From positions 2,036,001 through 2,100,000 of the forward strand of contig NZ_CAMGZB010000001.1 of the NCBI RefSeq assembly GCF_946151075.1: 64,000 nt of DNA, read 5' to 3'. Origin of the DNA: Neobacillus sp. Marseille-Q6967 (GTDB lineage: Bacteria; Bacillota; Bacilli; Bacillales; Cytobacillaceae). Made by a program: the position numbers and the translations under genes. The notes under the pieces are model-generated. The model ran no database searches, was not told the origin of the DNA, and was given only the letters and a program-made list of their open reading frames with translations. Positions 19,592-30,298 of this stretch are shown here, piece after piece. Position 1 is the first letter of the stretch. Each line of letters opens with the position of its first letter.

Positions 19592-20509
19592 TTAAACAGT
19601 ATAATAAGTATACTTTCCACGCCCTATTCTTTTATAATTCGTTAATAAAATCCGTCTAATCTTCCTTTTATACTCTTTAATGTTGCACCATTCAATGACA
19701 GTGTTAGCAGTTATTTTAATCCCCGGAAACAGCAATTTTAACTCTTCAACGCTCCGCATCACTGCTGCATTTACGGTCTCCTCTGCACCACATGCACTGC
19801 AGATAATTGTCTTTCCTTTAATGACAATTAAGAAAGATTGACAACATTTACAAATAATCCCCTTTCGAAGCTGTTCATATGTATAAGGAGGCAATTTACC
19901 ATAAGGGGAGACAGGTTTATGGGACATAACTAAGAAATCAGCCATTTTACGGTGTTGGTCATTTAGTTTGGATGGCCGTGTGCCCAGCTCTTTGAAAAAA
20001 CGTGGATGTTGGCTTGGGTAAATAATTTTATCATTAAATGGAGACTGGTACAGGAAAAACGCTGGATGGACAAAGTTTAGGTAGCCCTCGACGGGGATAT
20101 GAAATCCGTTTTGTTGAAGAAATTGGCGTAGGAGGGTTTCACCTCGGTTTAACTGGTGAAGCGGGTTGGATATCATTTTTTTATTCAAACAATAATGGAA
20201 ATTTCCTTTTTCATAATAATAATTGCCTTCATAATTTTTAATCTCGCAAGGAATAATTGTCTGCTGCGTGATAAATAAGGAGTCAATCTGAAAGGATGTA
20301 TTATTGCACTCCAGCTGCAGGTCATCTAATTTGTAAAATTTGCTGTCAACACCGGCTGTATGCGCCATCTCATCGAACACCACCTCCCCTTCATAGCCTT
20401 TTACCAAATATAAATAATGCTGCTTTTCTACTGCTGATAAATCCGTTCTTGCATTTAAAGATCTTAGAATCCTCATTTCATCTGATTCCGTTCGCGGTTT
20501 AAAAGACAT
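19592..20509 (-). CDS. NERD-domain nuclease-related protein with zinc-ribbon tail
   Basis: The 305-residue protein has a nuclease-related (NERD) domain in its N-terminal half: GYEGEVVFDEM (about residues 53-63), then QIDSLFITQQTIIPCEIKNYEG (about 93-114). This gives the Glu...Asp...Glu-x-Lys pattern of PD-(D/E)xK-type folds. A later segment has CKCC...CSAC, a probable zinc ribbon, and the tail is basic. NERD proteins are thought to process or bind nucleic acids, but no specific reaction can be assigned. It is convergent with the his operon and divergent from yvcD. Confidence 0.75.
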   Translation of the reverse strand: MSFKPRTESDEMRILRSLNARTDLSAVEKQHYLYLVKGYEGEVVFDEMAHTAGVDSKFYKLDDLQLECNNTSFQIDSLFITQQTIIPCEIKNYEGNYYYEKGNFHYCLNKKMISNPLHQLNRGETLLRQFLQQNGFHIPVEGYLNFVHPAFFLYQSPFNDKIIYPSQHPRFFKELGTRPSKLNDQHRKMADFLVMSHKPVSPYGKLPPYTYEQLRKGIICKCCQSFLIVIKGKTIICSACGAEETVNAAVMRSVEELKLLFPGIKITANTVIEWCNIKEYKRKIRRILLTNYKRIGRGKYTYYTV

Positions 20510-20683
20510 GTTCCACTTCCTTTCCTAGTATCAATCTCTATTTTATACAAAACTAGGAAGATAGGCTTATGAATTATTTGTGAACCATAATTTCCAAAAA
20601 TCCTATCCACTCAATCCCTTCTCGTACATACCCAGGTTGTGTTATACTACATTAGTTAGTTTAATGGAAAGATGGAGGACTTC

Positions 20684-22168
20684 ATGGTAAAAGACTCTAA
20701 AGCAAGAATTCAAAAGGCAGAAATCCTGTCGTTTGTTCCTACGGGGGAATATTATTTCACGAAGGGTATCAAAGCGTACCATCGCCGTGATTTTAAAAAA
20801 GCAAAGAAATATCTTCAACGGGCGATGCAGCTGGAACCTGGTGAACCAATGATAGTCTGTCAGTTGGCAATTGTGTCCACGGAACTTGGCGAGTTTGAAA
20901 ATTCCAATCGACTCTTGCATTTAATCCTTGAAGAACTTGATGAACATATGGTTGAATGTCATTACTTTTTAGCGAATAATTATGCCCATTTGGGATTCTT
21001 TAAAGATGCCTATCATCATGCCAAAATATATCTAGAGGTCGAACCGAATGGAGATTTTAGCGAAGATACGGAAGATCTTCTTGATGTTTTAACGTTCGAA
21101 GCGGAGGATTTAGAAGAAGACCTTTATGAACAGGATGATCTGATTGTAAAACAGGAGCAGGCACGTGAACTGTTAGAATCGGGTTATTTTCCAAAAGCAA
21201 TTGAATTGCTGAAGGATGTTGTTGAAGAATATCCGGAATATTGGTCAGCTTATAATAATTTAGCACTTGCTTATTTTTATTTAGGAAAAGTAGAGAAAGC
21301 AGAATCGATTCTTGATGATGTGCTAGAGCGCAATCCCGGAAACCTTCATGCTCTATGTAACCGTCTAATATTTGCTCATTATCAGGGGAAGATGAATCGT
21401 GTCAAACAGCTGATGGAATCGTTGAAAAAGATACAGCCTATGCTGACAGATCATCAATATAAGCTTGGGGCCACTTTTGCCTTAACGGGTGAATATGACC
21501 TTGCTTATTTCTGGCTAAAAAAGCTATATAAAACCGGTTTTGAAGGTGACGGTCCGTTTTATTATTGGCTGGCGACTTCCGCTTACTATACAGGTTACGA
21601 AAACTTTGCGAAATCGATCTGGAAAAATGTTTTGGAACATACTCCTGATAAAGAAGGACATGAACCATGGAATAGCGAGAAGCCAGTTGTAAATGGGTTC
21701 GAAGACCATTCCGGGTCAATTTTTCAAAAATTAGAAAGCGATTATATCGAAGAACGATTATTTGCGATTTTCCTTGCCTCTGTTTCAGGGAAATTGGAAG
21801 AGATCACGACTTCTAAACGTTATTATCAAAATCAAAAGTTAACAGCTATGGAAAAAAACTATATTCAGCTTAATAAAGCCGGCACCCCTTCTGAAGCACA
21901 GGAAATTGCTGAAGTTTTATATGAAACTCATCAGCCAATCGGAACGGTGGAAAGCAGCCTATATTTGATGTGGTTTTCCGTATTTGTTCAACTTTCCGAG
22001 TCTACCCTGCGTTTCAAAAATAAACGCGCATGGGCAGGAGCAATGGAATATGTTTGGTATAAATCAAGTAATGAAAGGGTTTCACAGCAGGATATCGCCA
22101 AGCGCTACGGAATTTCTACAGCCACCATGGGCAAGTATGTAAGATTGCTGAATACCTATCTAGACTAA
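20684..22168 (+). CDS. yvcD: YvcD-like TPR-repeat protein with C-terminal helix-turn-helix
   Basis: ATG 20684 is chosen because GGAGG lies 5 nt upstream; an earlier in-frame ATG at 20672 overlaps that site. The 494-residue protein has tandem tetratricopeptide repeats, e.g. YYFTKGIKAYHRRDFKKAKK near the N terminus and AYNNLALAYFYLGKVEKAES around residues 190-210. It ends in a short helix-turn-helix (VSQQDIAKRYGISTATMGKY). It sits before trxB as in B. subtilis. TPRs imply protein partners; the HTH suggests DNA contact, but the target is unknown. Confidence 0.8.
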   Translation: MVKDSKARIQKAEILSFVPTGEYYFTKGIKAYHRRDFKKAKKYLQRAMQLEPGEPMIVCQLAIVSTELGEFENSNRLLHLILEELDEHMVECHYFLANNYAHLGFFKDAYHHAKIYLEVEPNGDFSEDTEDLLDVLTFEAEDLEEDLYEQDDLIVKQEQARELLESGYFPKAIELLKDVVEEYPEYWSAYNNLALAYFYLGKVEKAESILDDVLERNPGNLHALCNRLIFAHYQGKMNRVKQLMESLKKIQPMLTDHQYKLGATFALTGEYDLAYFWLKKLYKTGFEGDGPFYYWLATSAYYTGYENFAKSIWKNVLEHTPDKEGHEPWNSEKPVVNGFEDHSGSIFQKLESDYIEERLFAIFLASVSGKLEEITTSKRYYQNQKLTAMEKNYIQLNKAGTPSEAQEIAEVLYETHQPIGTVESSLYLMWFSVFVQLSESTLRFKNKRAWAGAMEYVWYKSSNERVSQQDIAKRYGISTATMGKYVRLLNTYLD

Positions 22169-22200
22169 GCATTTAAATGGACTTAAATAAAATTGTTTTA

Positions 22201-23252
<1,052 letters not shown>

Positions 23253-23357
23253 ATTTACAAAAAGTAATTCCGTTTTAATTCAACTGTAACAATCGTGAAA
23301 CAAAAATCAGTTACAATAGGATTAAGAATTGACCCCCTTTAAAAATATATTCTGGAT

Positions 23358-23390
23358 GCACAGGCATACGCGGCCTGTGCTATTTTTTTT
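23358..23390 (+). terminator. Terminator after trxB
   Basis: GCACAGG (23358-23364) pairs with CCTGTGC (23374-23380), followed by T-rich sequence through 23390. The 300-nt gap between trxB and yvcI holds this hairpin and the yvcI promoter; nothing else is evident. Confidence 0.8.
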
Positions 23391-23466
23391 GGAAAAAACG
23401 TGGGTCCGCTTTTATTAATGTGAGTTTTTCTTACATATTTTTCATATAATATGAAAACTGATTTCA

Positions 23467-23495
23467 TTGTTACCACTTATTAAAGGTAGTATAAT
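23467..23495 (+). promoter_or_regulatory. Promoter of yvcI-rapZ-yvcK-whiA-crh
   Basis: TTGTTA (23467-23472) and TATAAT (23490-23495) are 17 bp apart, 57 nt before yvcI, giving a strong vegetative -10 for the five-gene set. Confidence 0.65.
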
Positions 23496-23552
23496 GAAAG
23501 GATAAATAATACATTATGTTACGATATTACTTAATGTTTGAGGGTGAATGGT

Positions 23553-24011
23553 GTGCAGCGAGTCACCAATTGTGTTCTAGTTAGAGATAATCAAATATTA
23601 TTACTGAAAAAACCGCGCCGAGGCTGGTGGGTTGCCCCAGGCGGGAAAATGGAACAGGGGGAATCCGTAAGGGACTCCTGTATTCGTGAATTTCGAGAAG
23701 AAACCGGGATCTACTTAAAAAATCCCCAATTAAAAGGAATCTTCACGATTATTATGAAGGAAAATGATCAGGTTATTTCAGAGTGGATGATGTTTACCTT
23801 TTTTGCCAAAGAATCAGATGGAACACGGTTTGATGAGTCAGAAGAAGGTAAATTGGAATGGCAGTCATTTGAAGATATAAAAAACCTGCCGATGGCAGCA
23901 GGAGATTATCATATTATTGATTATATGATTCATGGAAATGGAATTATCTATGGTACATTTACGTATACAAAGGATTTCGAACTATTAAGTTACCGCTTAG
24001 ATCCAAGTTGA
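23553..24011 (+). CDS. yvcI: YvcI-like NUDIX hydrolase
   Basis: NUDIX enzymes cleave nucleoside diphosphates linked to another group. The 152-residue product has the NUDIX box from [18 protein letters not shown] through REETGI (about residues 32-53). The start is GTG 23553, with GAGGG about 8 nt before it and MQRVTNCVL as the N terminus, matching relatives; an earlier TTG at 23538 precedes the ribosome site. It heads the rapZ-yvcK-whiA-crh operon. The substrate is unknown. Confidence 0.85.
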   Translation: MQRVTNCVLVRDNQILLLKKPRRGWWVAPGGKMEQGESVRDSCIREFREETGIYLKNPQLKGIFTIIMKENDQVISEWMMFTFFAKESDGTRFDESEEGKLEWQSFEDIKNLPMAAGDYHIIDYMIHGNGIIYGTFTYTKDFELLSYRLDPS

Positions 24012-24028
24012 AAAAGGGGGAAGCAAAA

Positions 24029-24922
24029 ATGAGTACCGGTACAACATCTGAAACGCAAATGGTCATTATTACAGGGATGTCCGGAGCTGGAAAAACAGTA
24101 GCCATTCAAAGTTTGGAGGACTTAGGGTTCTTCTGCGTGGATAATCTCCCGCCAACGCTCTTGCCAAAATTCCTCGAACTTATGAAGGAATCAGGGAATA
24201 AAATGAATAAAGTTGCATTGGTAATGGATTTAAGGGGACGAGAGTTCTTTGACACCTTATTTAAAGCGCTTGATGATTTAGCAGAAACCTCTTGGGTTAC
24301 ACCGCAAATTCTCTACCTGGATGCAGATGATTCTACTTTAGTGAGAAGATATAAAGAAACAAGACGGTCACATCCACTGGCACCATCTGGTTTGCCGTTA
24401 GAAGGAATTCAATTAGAGAGGGAACTCCTGGATGATTTAAAGGGAAGGGCTCAGATTATTTTAAACACCTCACAAATGAAACCTCGTGAATTGCGTGAGA
24501 AAATGTTAACAGAGTTTACTTCAAATAAAAAATCAATTTTTACTGTCAATGTCATGTCTTTCGGTTTTAAGCATGGGTTACCGATCGATGCGGATTTAGT
24601 ATTCGATGTCCGTTTTCTACCGAATCCGCATTATATTGAGCATATGCGGCCAAAAACGGGATTGGATGAAGATGTATCCAGCTATGTTTTAAAGTGGACC
24701 GAAACTCATAAATTTTTAGAAAAAGTTACCGATTTACTAAGCTTTATGCTTCCGCACTACAAACGGGAGGGTAAGGCCCAGTTAGTAATTGCAATCGGAT
24801 GTACGGGCGGGCAGCATCGATCTGTCGCTTTGGCCGAATACATTGGTAAATTTTTCGAAAAAGATTATAAAACATGCGTTTCACACCGTGACATTGAGAG
24901 GAGAAAGGAAAAAACAACATGA
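24029..24922 (+). CDS. rapZ: RapZ (YvcJ), RNase adapter-type P-loop NTPase
   Basis: ATG 24029 follows AAGGGGG by 8 nt. The 297-residue protein has Walker A GMSGAGKT near residue 16 and the family segments [20 protein letters not shown] and CTGGQHRSV. In E. coli RapZ steers RNase E to the GlmZ small RNA; in B. subtilis YvcJ is a nucleotide-binding protein that influences competence. The four-base overlap with yvcK suggests coupling. Confidence 0.92.
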   Translation: MSTGTTSETQMVIITGMSGAGKTVAIQSLEDLGFFCVDNLPPTLLPKFLELMKESGNKMNKVALVMDLRGREFFDTLFKALDDLAETSWVTPQILYLDADDSTLVRRYKETRRSHPLAPSGLPLEGIQLERELLDDLKGRAQIILNTSQMKPRELREKMLTEFTSNKKSIFTVNVMSFGFKHGLPIDADLVFDVRFLPNPHYIEHMRPKTGLDEDVSSYVLKWTETHKFLEKVTDLLSFMLPHYKREGKAQLVIAIGCTGGQHRSVALAEYIGKFFEKDYKTCVSHRDIERRKEKTT

Positions 24923-25902
24923 GCCATAACGGACAGCCACGAATTGTCATTATCGGCGGCGGGACAGGATTGCCTGTATTGTTACGAGGATTAAAACAGT
25001 ACCCTGTTGATATTACGGCTATTGTCACGGTAGCGGATGATGGAGGAAGTTCGGGGCGGCTGCGGGATGATCTTCATATTCCGCCACCCGGAGATATCCG
25101 TAATGTATTAGCGGCATTATCAGATGTTGAGCCTCTAGTAGAGGAAATGTTTCAACACCGGTTTAAAACCTCCAATGAACTTTCGGGGCATTCTCTTGGG
25201 AACCTGATTTTAGCAGCGATGACTTCAATTACGGGAAATTTTGTTCACGCGATTCAAGAAATGAGTAAAGTATTGAACGTGCGCGGCAAGGTTTTGCCTG
25301 CAGCAAACCAGAGTGTGGTTTTACACGCGGAAATGGAAGATGGAACAATTGTTTCTGGCGAGTCAAAAATTCCATACTCAGGTAAAAAGATTAAAAAGGT
25401 GTTTTTAACTCCTAAAAAAATTAAGCCGCTGCCGGAGACCATTCAAGCTATCAGACAAGCAGACTTAATTATCATTGGTCCAGGAAGCTTGTATACGAGC
25501 ATTCTTCCGAATCTTCTTGTACCGCGGTTAGGGGAAGAAGTGTGCCGTTCTCATGCCAAAAAAGTCTATATATGCAATTTAATGACCCAGGCAGGGGAAA
25601 CGCATGGGTATACAGCAAGCGATCATGTCAAAGCACTATATGATCATATGAGTTGTGCATTTATAGATACAATTCTTGTGAATGACAAAGAAATACCTGA
25701 GGATATTCAGCTTCGCTATAATGAGGAACTGGCCGATCCAGTTAACTATGATCTGCCGCGGATCTTTGAGCTGGGCCTTGAAGCTGTCCATGCCGATATC
25801 GCCATACAGGAAAATGGCGCGTTAAGGCATGATCCAAAAAAAGTAGCAAAAATTTTATATAATTTATTAATTACTGAAACCAAAAAGCGTTATGAAGCGT
25901 AG
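24919..25902 (+). CDS. yvcK: YvcK/GlmR, gluconeogenesis factor (CofD-like)
   Basis: YvcK (GlmR) binds UDP-GlcNAc and helps channel carbon into cell-wall precursors, mainly during growth on gluconeogenic carbon. The 327-residue protein has [16 protein letters not shown] at the N terminus, [26 protein letters not shown] and [15 protein letters not shown]. These are the CofD/YvcK nucleotide-binding signatures. It lies between rapZ and whiA as in nearly all Bacillaceae. Confidence 0.94.
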   Translation: MSHNGQPRIVIIGGGTGLPVLLRGLKQYPVDITAIVTVADDGGSSGRLRDDLHIPPPGDIRNVLAALSDVEPLVEEMFQHRFKTSNELSGHSLGNLILAAMTSITGNFVHAIQEMSKVLNVRGKVLPAANQSVVLHAEMEDGTIVSGESKIPYSGKKIKKVFLTPKKIKPLPETIQAIRQADLIIIGPGSLYTSILPNLLVPRLGEEVCRSHAKKVYICNLMTQAGETHGYTASDHVKALYDHMSCAFIDTILVNDKEIPEDIQLRYNEELADPVNYDLPRIFELGLEAVHADIAIQENGALRHDPKKVAKILYNLLITETKKRYEA

Positions 25903-25934
25903 TAATAGTACCCGTTAAAAAAGGGGGTGAAGGG

Positions 25935-26885
25935 ATGTCTTTCGCTTCGGAAACAAAGAAAGAACTAACGAATTTGGAAGTAAAACCTTGTTGTGTCCAG
26001 GCAGAACTCTCCGCCTTAATCCGGATGAACGGTTCTCTTTCCTTTTCCAACCGCAAGCTAATTGTGGATATTCAGACGGAAAATGCTGCGATTGCGAGGA
26101 GAATTTACACATTAATCAAGAAAAGCTACGATGTAGCTGTCGAACTGTTAGTTCGAAAAAAAATGCGTTTAAAAAAGAATAACGTTTATATTGTCCGATT
26201 ATCACAGCAGGCAAAGGAAATACTCGAAGATATGAAAATACTTGGTGAGGGATTTACCTTCATCCACGATATTTCAAGCGACCTTGTAAAAAAGAAATGT
26301 TGTAAGCGTTCTTACCTTCGTGGTGCTTTTCTTGCAGGAGGATCGGTCAATAATCCAGAGACATCCTCGTATCATTTGGAAATTGCTTCGCTTTATAAAG
26401 AACATAATGAGTCTTTATGCGAATTAATGAATAAATTTGGCTTGAATAGTAAAACACTTGAGCGAAAAAAGGGCTATATCACATACTTAAAAGAGGCAGA
26501 AAAAATTACTGAGTTCTTAAACGTCATCGGGGCTGTTAATGCATTACTTCGCTTTGAAGATGTACGGATTGTAAGAGATATGAGAAATTCAGTAAACCGC
26601 CTGGTAAACTGTGAAACCGCTAATTTAAATAAGACGATTGGGGCCTCGATCCGACAGGTTGAGAATATCCGATACATTAATGAAACAGTCGGCTTGCAAA
26701 TATTACCTGATAAATTAAGAGAAATTGCTGAACTGCGTCTTCATTACACCGATGTTACCTTAAAGGAGCTCGGGGAAATGGTTTCGGGGGGCACGATTAG
26801 TAAGTCAGGAATTAATCATCGTTTAAGAAAAATAGATGAAATTGCCGAAAAACTTCGTATGGGTGAATTAGCTCCAAGAAAATAG
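25935..26885 (+). CDS. whiA: WhiA (YvcL), DNA-binding regulator
   Basis: WhiA combines a degenerate LAGLIDADG-endonuclease fold with a C-terminal helix-turn-helix and, in B. subtilis, affects cell division and chromosome segregation. The 316-residue protein shows [20 protein letters not shown] (about residues 120-139), matching the LAGLIDADG-like region, and a C-terminal HTH near [20 protein letters not shown]. It follows yvcK by 32 nt. This LAGLIDADG relationship is ancient and distinct from the true homing endonuclease at 43.4 kb. Confidence 0.94.
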   Translation: MSFASETKKELTNLEVKPCCVQAELSALIRMNGSLSFSNRKLIVDIQTENAAIARRIYTLIKKSYDVAVELLVRKKMRLKKNNVYIVRLSQQAKEILEDMKILGEGFTFIHDISSDLVKKKCCKRSYLRGAFLAGGSVNNPETSSYHLEIASLYKEHNESLCELMNKFGLNSKTLERKKGYITYLKEAEKITEFLNVIGAVNALLRFEDVRIVRDMRNSVNRLVNCETANLNKTIGASIRQVENIRYINETVGLQILPDKLREIAELRLHYTDVTLKELGEMVSGGTISKSGINHRLRKIDEIAEKLRMGELAPRK

Positions 26886-26909
26886 AGAAAACATAAGGAG
26901 GATTACGTG

Positions 26910-27167
26910 ATGGTGGAGAAACAAGTGGAGGTCAAATTGAGGACAGGTCTTCAAGCGCGACCGGCTGCATTATTCGTTCAGGAGGCCAATCGGTTTTCAG
27001 CCGATATTTTCCTTGAAAAAGACGGCAAAAAGGTAAATGCAAAAAGTATTATGGGCCTAATGAGTCTAGCAGTAGGCTCTGGAGTTCTAATTAATATCAT
27101 CGCAGAAGGCGATGACGAAGAAAATGCAATTACCGCATTAGCAGAATTTGTACAAAACGAACACTAA
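26910..27167 (+). CDS. crh: Crh, catabolite repression HPr-like protein
   Basis: Crh is an HPr homologue that acts in carbon catabolite repression. With ATG 26910 (8 nt after AAGGAGG; a GTG precedes it directly) the product is 85 residues. Position 15 is Gln in TGLQARPAALF, where HPr has the phosphocarrier His, so it cannot carry the PTS phosphate. Ser46, the HprK target, is kept in AKSIMGLMSLA. The HprK kinase is encoded at 8.1 kb. Confidence 0.96.
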   Translation: MVEKQVEVKLRTGLQARPAALFVQEANRFSADIFLEKDGKKVNAKSIMGLMSLAVGSGVLINIIAEGDDEENAITALAEFVQNEH

Positions 27168-27204
27168 GAAAAAGGTTTGGCTTAAGCTGCCAAACCTTTT
27201 TCTA
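27168..27204 (+). terminator. Terminator of the yvcI-crh operon
   Basis: AAAAAGGTTTGGC (27169-27181) pairs with GCCAAACCTTTTT (27189-27201) around a 7-nt loop. Confidence 0.88.
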
Positions 27205-27225
27205 TTCCAATTAACACTATGCTAT

Positions 27226-27255
27226 TATAAAAAGCAGCCGAAAAATCCGGCTGCT
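27226..27255 (-). terminator. Terminator of clpP
   Basis: Read on the minus strand, AGCAGCCG (27255-27248) pairs with CGGCTGCT (27240-27233), followed by TTTTATAA. Confidence 0.85.
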
Positions 27256-27265
27256 CATCACATTA

Positions 27266-27871
27266 TTATTTATTCTTCTTGTCATCAGTTATGTTACGAG
27301 AAATGATTGTGTCGATTAGACCATATTCTTTTGCTCTTTCAGCCGTCATGAAATTATCGCGGTCTGTATCCTTTTGAATGACTTCAAGCGGCTGGCCAGT
27401 ACGCTCTGCTAAGATTCCGTTTAATTTTTCACGGAGGAATAGGATGCGTTTAGCTGCAATTTCAATTTCAGTTGCCTGACCTTGAGCACCGCCAAGTGGC
27501 TGGTGGATCATAACCTCAGCATTTGGAAGCGCATAACGCTTGCCTTTTTCACCTGCTGCAAGTAAGAATGCGCCCATTGAAGCAGCCATACCAATACAAA
27601 CAGTCGATACTTGAGGTTTGATGTATTGCATTGTATCATAAATGGCCATACCAGCGGTGATACTTCCGCCTGGGCTGTTAATGTAAAGGGTAATATCTTT
27701 TTCTGGATTTTCAGCTTCTAGGAATAGTAATTGCGCAACAATAGAGTTTGCAACATTATCGTCGATCCCGCTGCCTAGCATGATAATGCGGTCTTTTAAT
27801 AAACGTGAATAGATATCATATGCACGCTCTCCGCGGTTAGTTTGCTCGATTACTGTAGGAATCAAATTCAT
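27266..27871 (-). CDS. clpP: ClpP, ATP-dependent Clp protease proteolytic subunit
   Basis: ClpP forms the double-ring chamber that degrades proteins fed in by ClpX, ClpC or ClpE. The start is the ATG at 27871, giving [16 protein letters not shown] with AAAGGAGG upstream; a longer open frame upstream is not used. The 201 residues contain the catalytic triad: Ser98 in GMAASMGAF, His123 in MIHQPLGG, and Asp172 in DTDRDN. Its product also degrades proteins tagged by the tmRNA encoded at 42.6 kb. Confidence 0.97.
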   Translation of the reverse strand: MNLIPTVIEQTNRGERAYDIYSRLLKDRIIMLGSGIDDNVANSIVAQLLFLEAENPEKDITLYINSPGGSITAGMAIYDTMQYIKPQVSTVCIGMAASMGAFLLAAGEKGKRYALPNAEVMIHQPLGGAQGQATEIEIAAKRILFLREKLNGILAERTGQPLEVIQKDTDRDNFMTAERAKEYGLIDTIISRNITDDKKNK

Positions 27872-27917
27872 TTTTCTTCCTCCTTTGGATATGAAAGGTT
27901 TTATAATATGTATAGTA

Positions 27918-27947
27918 ATCATACACTGATGGTCAATTAAGGTCAAA
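27918..27947 (-). promoter_or_regulatory. clpP promoter with CtsR operator
   Basis: On the minus strand TTGACC (-35, 27946-27941) and TATGAT (-10, 27923-27918) are 17 bp apart. The plus strand reads GGTCAAT-TAA-GGTCAAA (27931-27947), the direct heptad repeat recognised by CtsR with one mismatch, overlapping the -35. Heat-shock control of clpP by CtsR is established in B. subtilis. Confidence 0.85.
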
Positions 27948-28025
27948 CATTTCGCCTTAGTTTTGTTCGACAACTTTCCCTTCTACATCATAACCATTTG
28001 AAACAAATTTAAAACGTAAACCTAC

Positions 28026-28054
28026 TTGCAAAGTTTCGTAAAGTATCATATAAT
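28026..28054 (+). promoter_or_regulatory. Promoter of tRNA-Arg
   Basis: TTGCAA (28026-28031) and TATAAT (28049-28054) with a 17-bp spacer lie 22 nt before the tRNA. Confidence 0.7.
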
Positions 28055-28076
28055 ATCTAAGTCGCATCATTTATAT

Positions 28077-28148
28077 GCCCTCGTGGTGCAACGGATAGCA
28101 CGCAAGATTCCGGTTCTTGAAATTCGGGTTCGAGTCCTGACGAGGGCG
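28077..28148 (+). tRNA. trnR: tRNA-Arg (anticodon CCG)
   Basis: The 72-nt sequence folds as a cloverleaf: acceptor GCCCTCG with CGAGGGC, D-stem GTGC/GCAC, anticodon stem CAAGA/TCTTG with loop TTCCGGT (anticodon CCG, reading CGG) and a T-arm TCGGG/CCTGA with loop TTCGAGT. The 3' CCA is not encoded. It occupies the place of the single tRNA-Arg near clpP in B. subtilis. Confidence 0.95.
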
Positions 28149-28155
28149 TTAAAGT

Positions 28156-28198
28156 AAAAAAGCCTCTTCTCTTTTTAAAAGGGAAGAGGCTTTTTTAT
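28156..28198 (+). terminator. Terminator after tRNA-Arg
   Basis: AGCCTCTTC (28161-28169) pairs with GAAGAGGCT (28183-28191), flanked by A-rich and T-rich runs. Confidence 0.85.
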
Positions 28199-28290
28199 TA
28201 AAATGTACTAATACCCTAGACTGTTTGTCCATATCCCTTGAAAGGTTGTCTCATACAATAACGTAGATTAAGTAAAGGGAGTTGAATAAT

Positions 28291-28788
28291 TTGGGTTTAA
28301 GAGAATGTCCTTGTAAATTTCGTTTAGGTCTTGGGGGTAATAATCCAGCAGCAACTGTAACAGTGACATCGCCTGATGGGACAGATGTTGACACTTTTGT
28401 AGGAACGATTAACTTTTCTGCTGAGCAATGTTTTACAGGTGGACCAAACTGTAATCCTTCAGTAGATCAATTTGATGTAACTTTTACAACTGGCGGAGCT
28501 AATGCTAACACAATTAATTTGACTGGAGGAACACGTGAACCATTTGGTACAATTTTCTGTGTAGATGACACTCAGGCAAATTTAATTGATGGTACTGCAA
28601 CAGGCACTGGAAACACTATTCCAATGCAAGAATATTCCGTTGATTTTACGTACACTATTACCGGAAATATAGCATCCTTAGTAGTCACAGCAACTGGTGA
28701 GGACAATACTGTTGTTGTATATACAGCTTTTGCACCTGTTTCTCCACAAACATTCATTGGAGAATGTGAAGATACAGTCGGCCCCTAA
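28291..28788 (+). CDS. Unrecognised Thr/Asn-rich beta-type protein
   Basis: I do not recognise this family. The start is probably TTG 28291, 9 nt after AAAGGGAG; an in-frame TTG at 28282 abuts that site. The 165-residue product is acidic, rich in Thr, Asn, Gly and Val, and nearly free of Lys and Arg after residue 10 (MGLRECPCKF). It has several Cys (CPCKF, QCF, NC, FC, EC) and alternating beta-like stretches such as YSVDFTYTITGNIASLVVTA. Composition suggests a beta-sandwich surface, spore or self-assembling protein; there is no ordinary signal peptide. It is a lone transcription unit between tRNA-Arg and sigL with its own terminator. Confidence 0.6.
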   Translation: MGLRECPCKFRLGLGGNNPAATVTVTSPDGTDVDTFVGTINFSAEQCFTGGPNCNPSVDQFDVTFTTGGANANTINLTGGTREPFGTIFCVDDTQANLIDGTATGTGNTIPMQEYSVDFTYTITGNIASLVVTATGEDNTVVVYTAFAPVSPQTFIGECEDTVGP

Positions 28789-28825
28789 CCTAAAGGATGA
28801 GTAAGTTCTAACATGACTTATAGAG

Positions 28826-28862
28826 TACCTCCTGTCAACTAAGACAGGGGGTTTATATTTTT
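28826..28862 (+). terminator. Terminator of the unrecognised gene
   Basis: CCTCCTGTC (28828-28836) pairs with GACAGGGGG (28843-28851, wobble pairs included), followed by a T-rich tail. Confidence 0.75.
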
Positions 28863-28950
28863 TAATAACACCTAAGTTCGCACACTAAAAATTTTCCATA
28901 CACCAATCTATCATCATCATGTAAAATAGAGTAGGGGGAGTGAATGAGTG

Positions 28951-30285
28951 ATGGACTTAAAGGCAGGTTTATGGCAACAGCAATCGTTAAAACTAGCAAT
29001 GACGCAGGAGCTGACTCAGGCAATTGCGCTTTTACAATATTCTGCCCAAGAGCTGACAGCGTTCTTAGAAAACAAGGCGCTTGAAAATCCTCTTTTGCAA
29101 GTGGAAAATAACCATGTCCAGCCGATGAATCCGTTAGTTGACCGCAACCGAAGCAAACGGAGAAAACAGAGAAGCACAGAAAATGAGTGGATTGAACAAA
29201 TTGCCGCCAAATCTGTGTCATTAGAAGAACAACTATTAAGTCAGTTAAAGACGAATAATTTGTCCAAGCAGCAATTAAAAACGATTAAAAAGCTTATTCA
29301 TAACTTAGATGATAACGGTTACTTAACGTGTGACCTTCATGAAATCGCTGCCCAAATGGGCGAACCTTTTGAGGTTGTAGAAGATTGTGTAATTGTGATT
29401 CAAACGCTGGAGCCAGCAGGGATTGGGGCACGTGATCTTCAGGAATGCTTATTAATCCAGCTTGAAAGGGAAAACTTGAATCATGACGATTTAGCCTTAA
29501 CGATCATACAGCATTATTTCATTCCATTTGCCGAAAAAAAATGGAAGCAGATTGCAAAGGAACTCCAGGTAAGTTTAAAGGAGATTCAAGCGGTTTTTGA
29601 TAGGATACAACAATTAGATCCTAGGCCGGGTGCCCGATTGGTTCAAGAGAATGCCTCTTACATTATTCCGGATGCCATTATTGAAAGTCTAGGAGGTCAT
29701 TTAACAGTCAGGCTCTGTGATGACCTTCTGCCTAAAGTAAGTTTTAATGACTCTTATTATAAAACATTAAACAGTACGAACGACCAGCAGCTTAACCGCT
29801 TTTTGCAAGATAAAGTTCAGGATTATCAATGGATTCTAAAAAGCATTGAACAAAGAAAAGAAACACTTACGAGAGTATTGGCTAAAATAGTAGAAAAACA
29901 GCCTTTATTTTTCCAAAAAGGCCCGCAATTCATAGCACCAATGACGATGAAAGAAGTGGCTGGCGAGCTTGATGTTCACGAATCTACGGTCAGTCGTGCG
30001 GTCAAAGAAAAATATGTACAGACCCCTGTAGGCACTTTTCCTTTAAAAGCCTTCTTTACAAGCACGATTCAGACCGTTTCCAACGATAACACTTCTTCTA
30101 GTCAAGTAAAGAACATCATTGCCAGCCTGGTTGAAAAAGAAAATAAACAGAAACCATTATCTGACCAGGAAATCGTGGAACACTTAAAGAATAGTGAAGG
30201 AATCGTGGTTTCAAGACGAACCATTGCCAAATATCGAGATCAGCTCGGTATCCCTTCCTCTTCAAAAAGAAAAAGGTTTGACTGA
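28951..30285 (+). CDS. sigL: SigL (RpoN), RNA polymerase sigma-54 factor
   Basis: Sigma-54 recognises -24/-12 promoters and needs an AAA+ activator. The 444-residue protein has the Gln-rich region I (GLWQQQSLKLAMTQELTQAI, residues about 6-25), the core-binding middle region, an HTH around VHESTVSRAVKEKY and the C-terminal RpoN box SRRTIAKYRDQLGI. ATG 28951 is preferred over an adjoining GTG at 28948. An activator gene (47.7 kb) and a matching promoter (49.3 kb) are also in this window. Confidence 0.96.
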   Translation: MDLKAGLWQQQSLKLAMTQELTQAIALLQYSAQELTAFLENKALENPLLQVENNHVQPMNPLVDRNRSKRRKQRSTENEWIEQIAAKSVSLEEQLLSQLKTNNLSKQQLKTIKKLIHNLDDNGYLTCDLHEIAAQMGEPFEVVEDCVIVIQTLEPAGIGARDLQECLLIQLERENLNHDDLALTIIQHYFIPFAEKKWKQIAKELQVSLKEIQAVFDRIQQLDPRPGARLVQENASYIIPDAIIESLGGHLTVRLCDDLLPKVSFNDSYYKTLNSTNDQQLNRFLQDKVQDYQWILKSIEQRKETLTRVLAKIVEKQPLFFQKGPQFIAPMTMKEVAGELDVHESTVSRAVKEKYVQTPVGTFPLKAFFTSTIQTVSNDNTSSSQVKNIIASLVEKENKQKPLSDQEIVEHLKNSEGIVVSRRTIAKYRDQLGIPSSSKRKRFD

Positions 30286-30298
30286 AAGGAAACAGACA

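Noticed and set aside
25935..26885. WhiA as another homing endonuclease
   Set aside because: WhiA has a degenerate, non-catalytic LAGLIDADG-like fold and is a conserved chromosomal regulator in its usual operon.
27872..27973. N-terminal extension of ClpP
   Set aside because: It runs through the ribosome site and the promoter/CtsR region; [10 protein letters not shown] is the family start.
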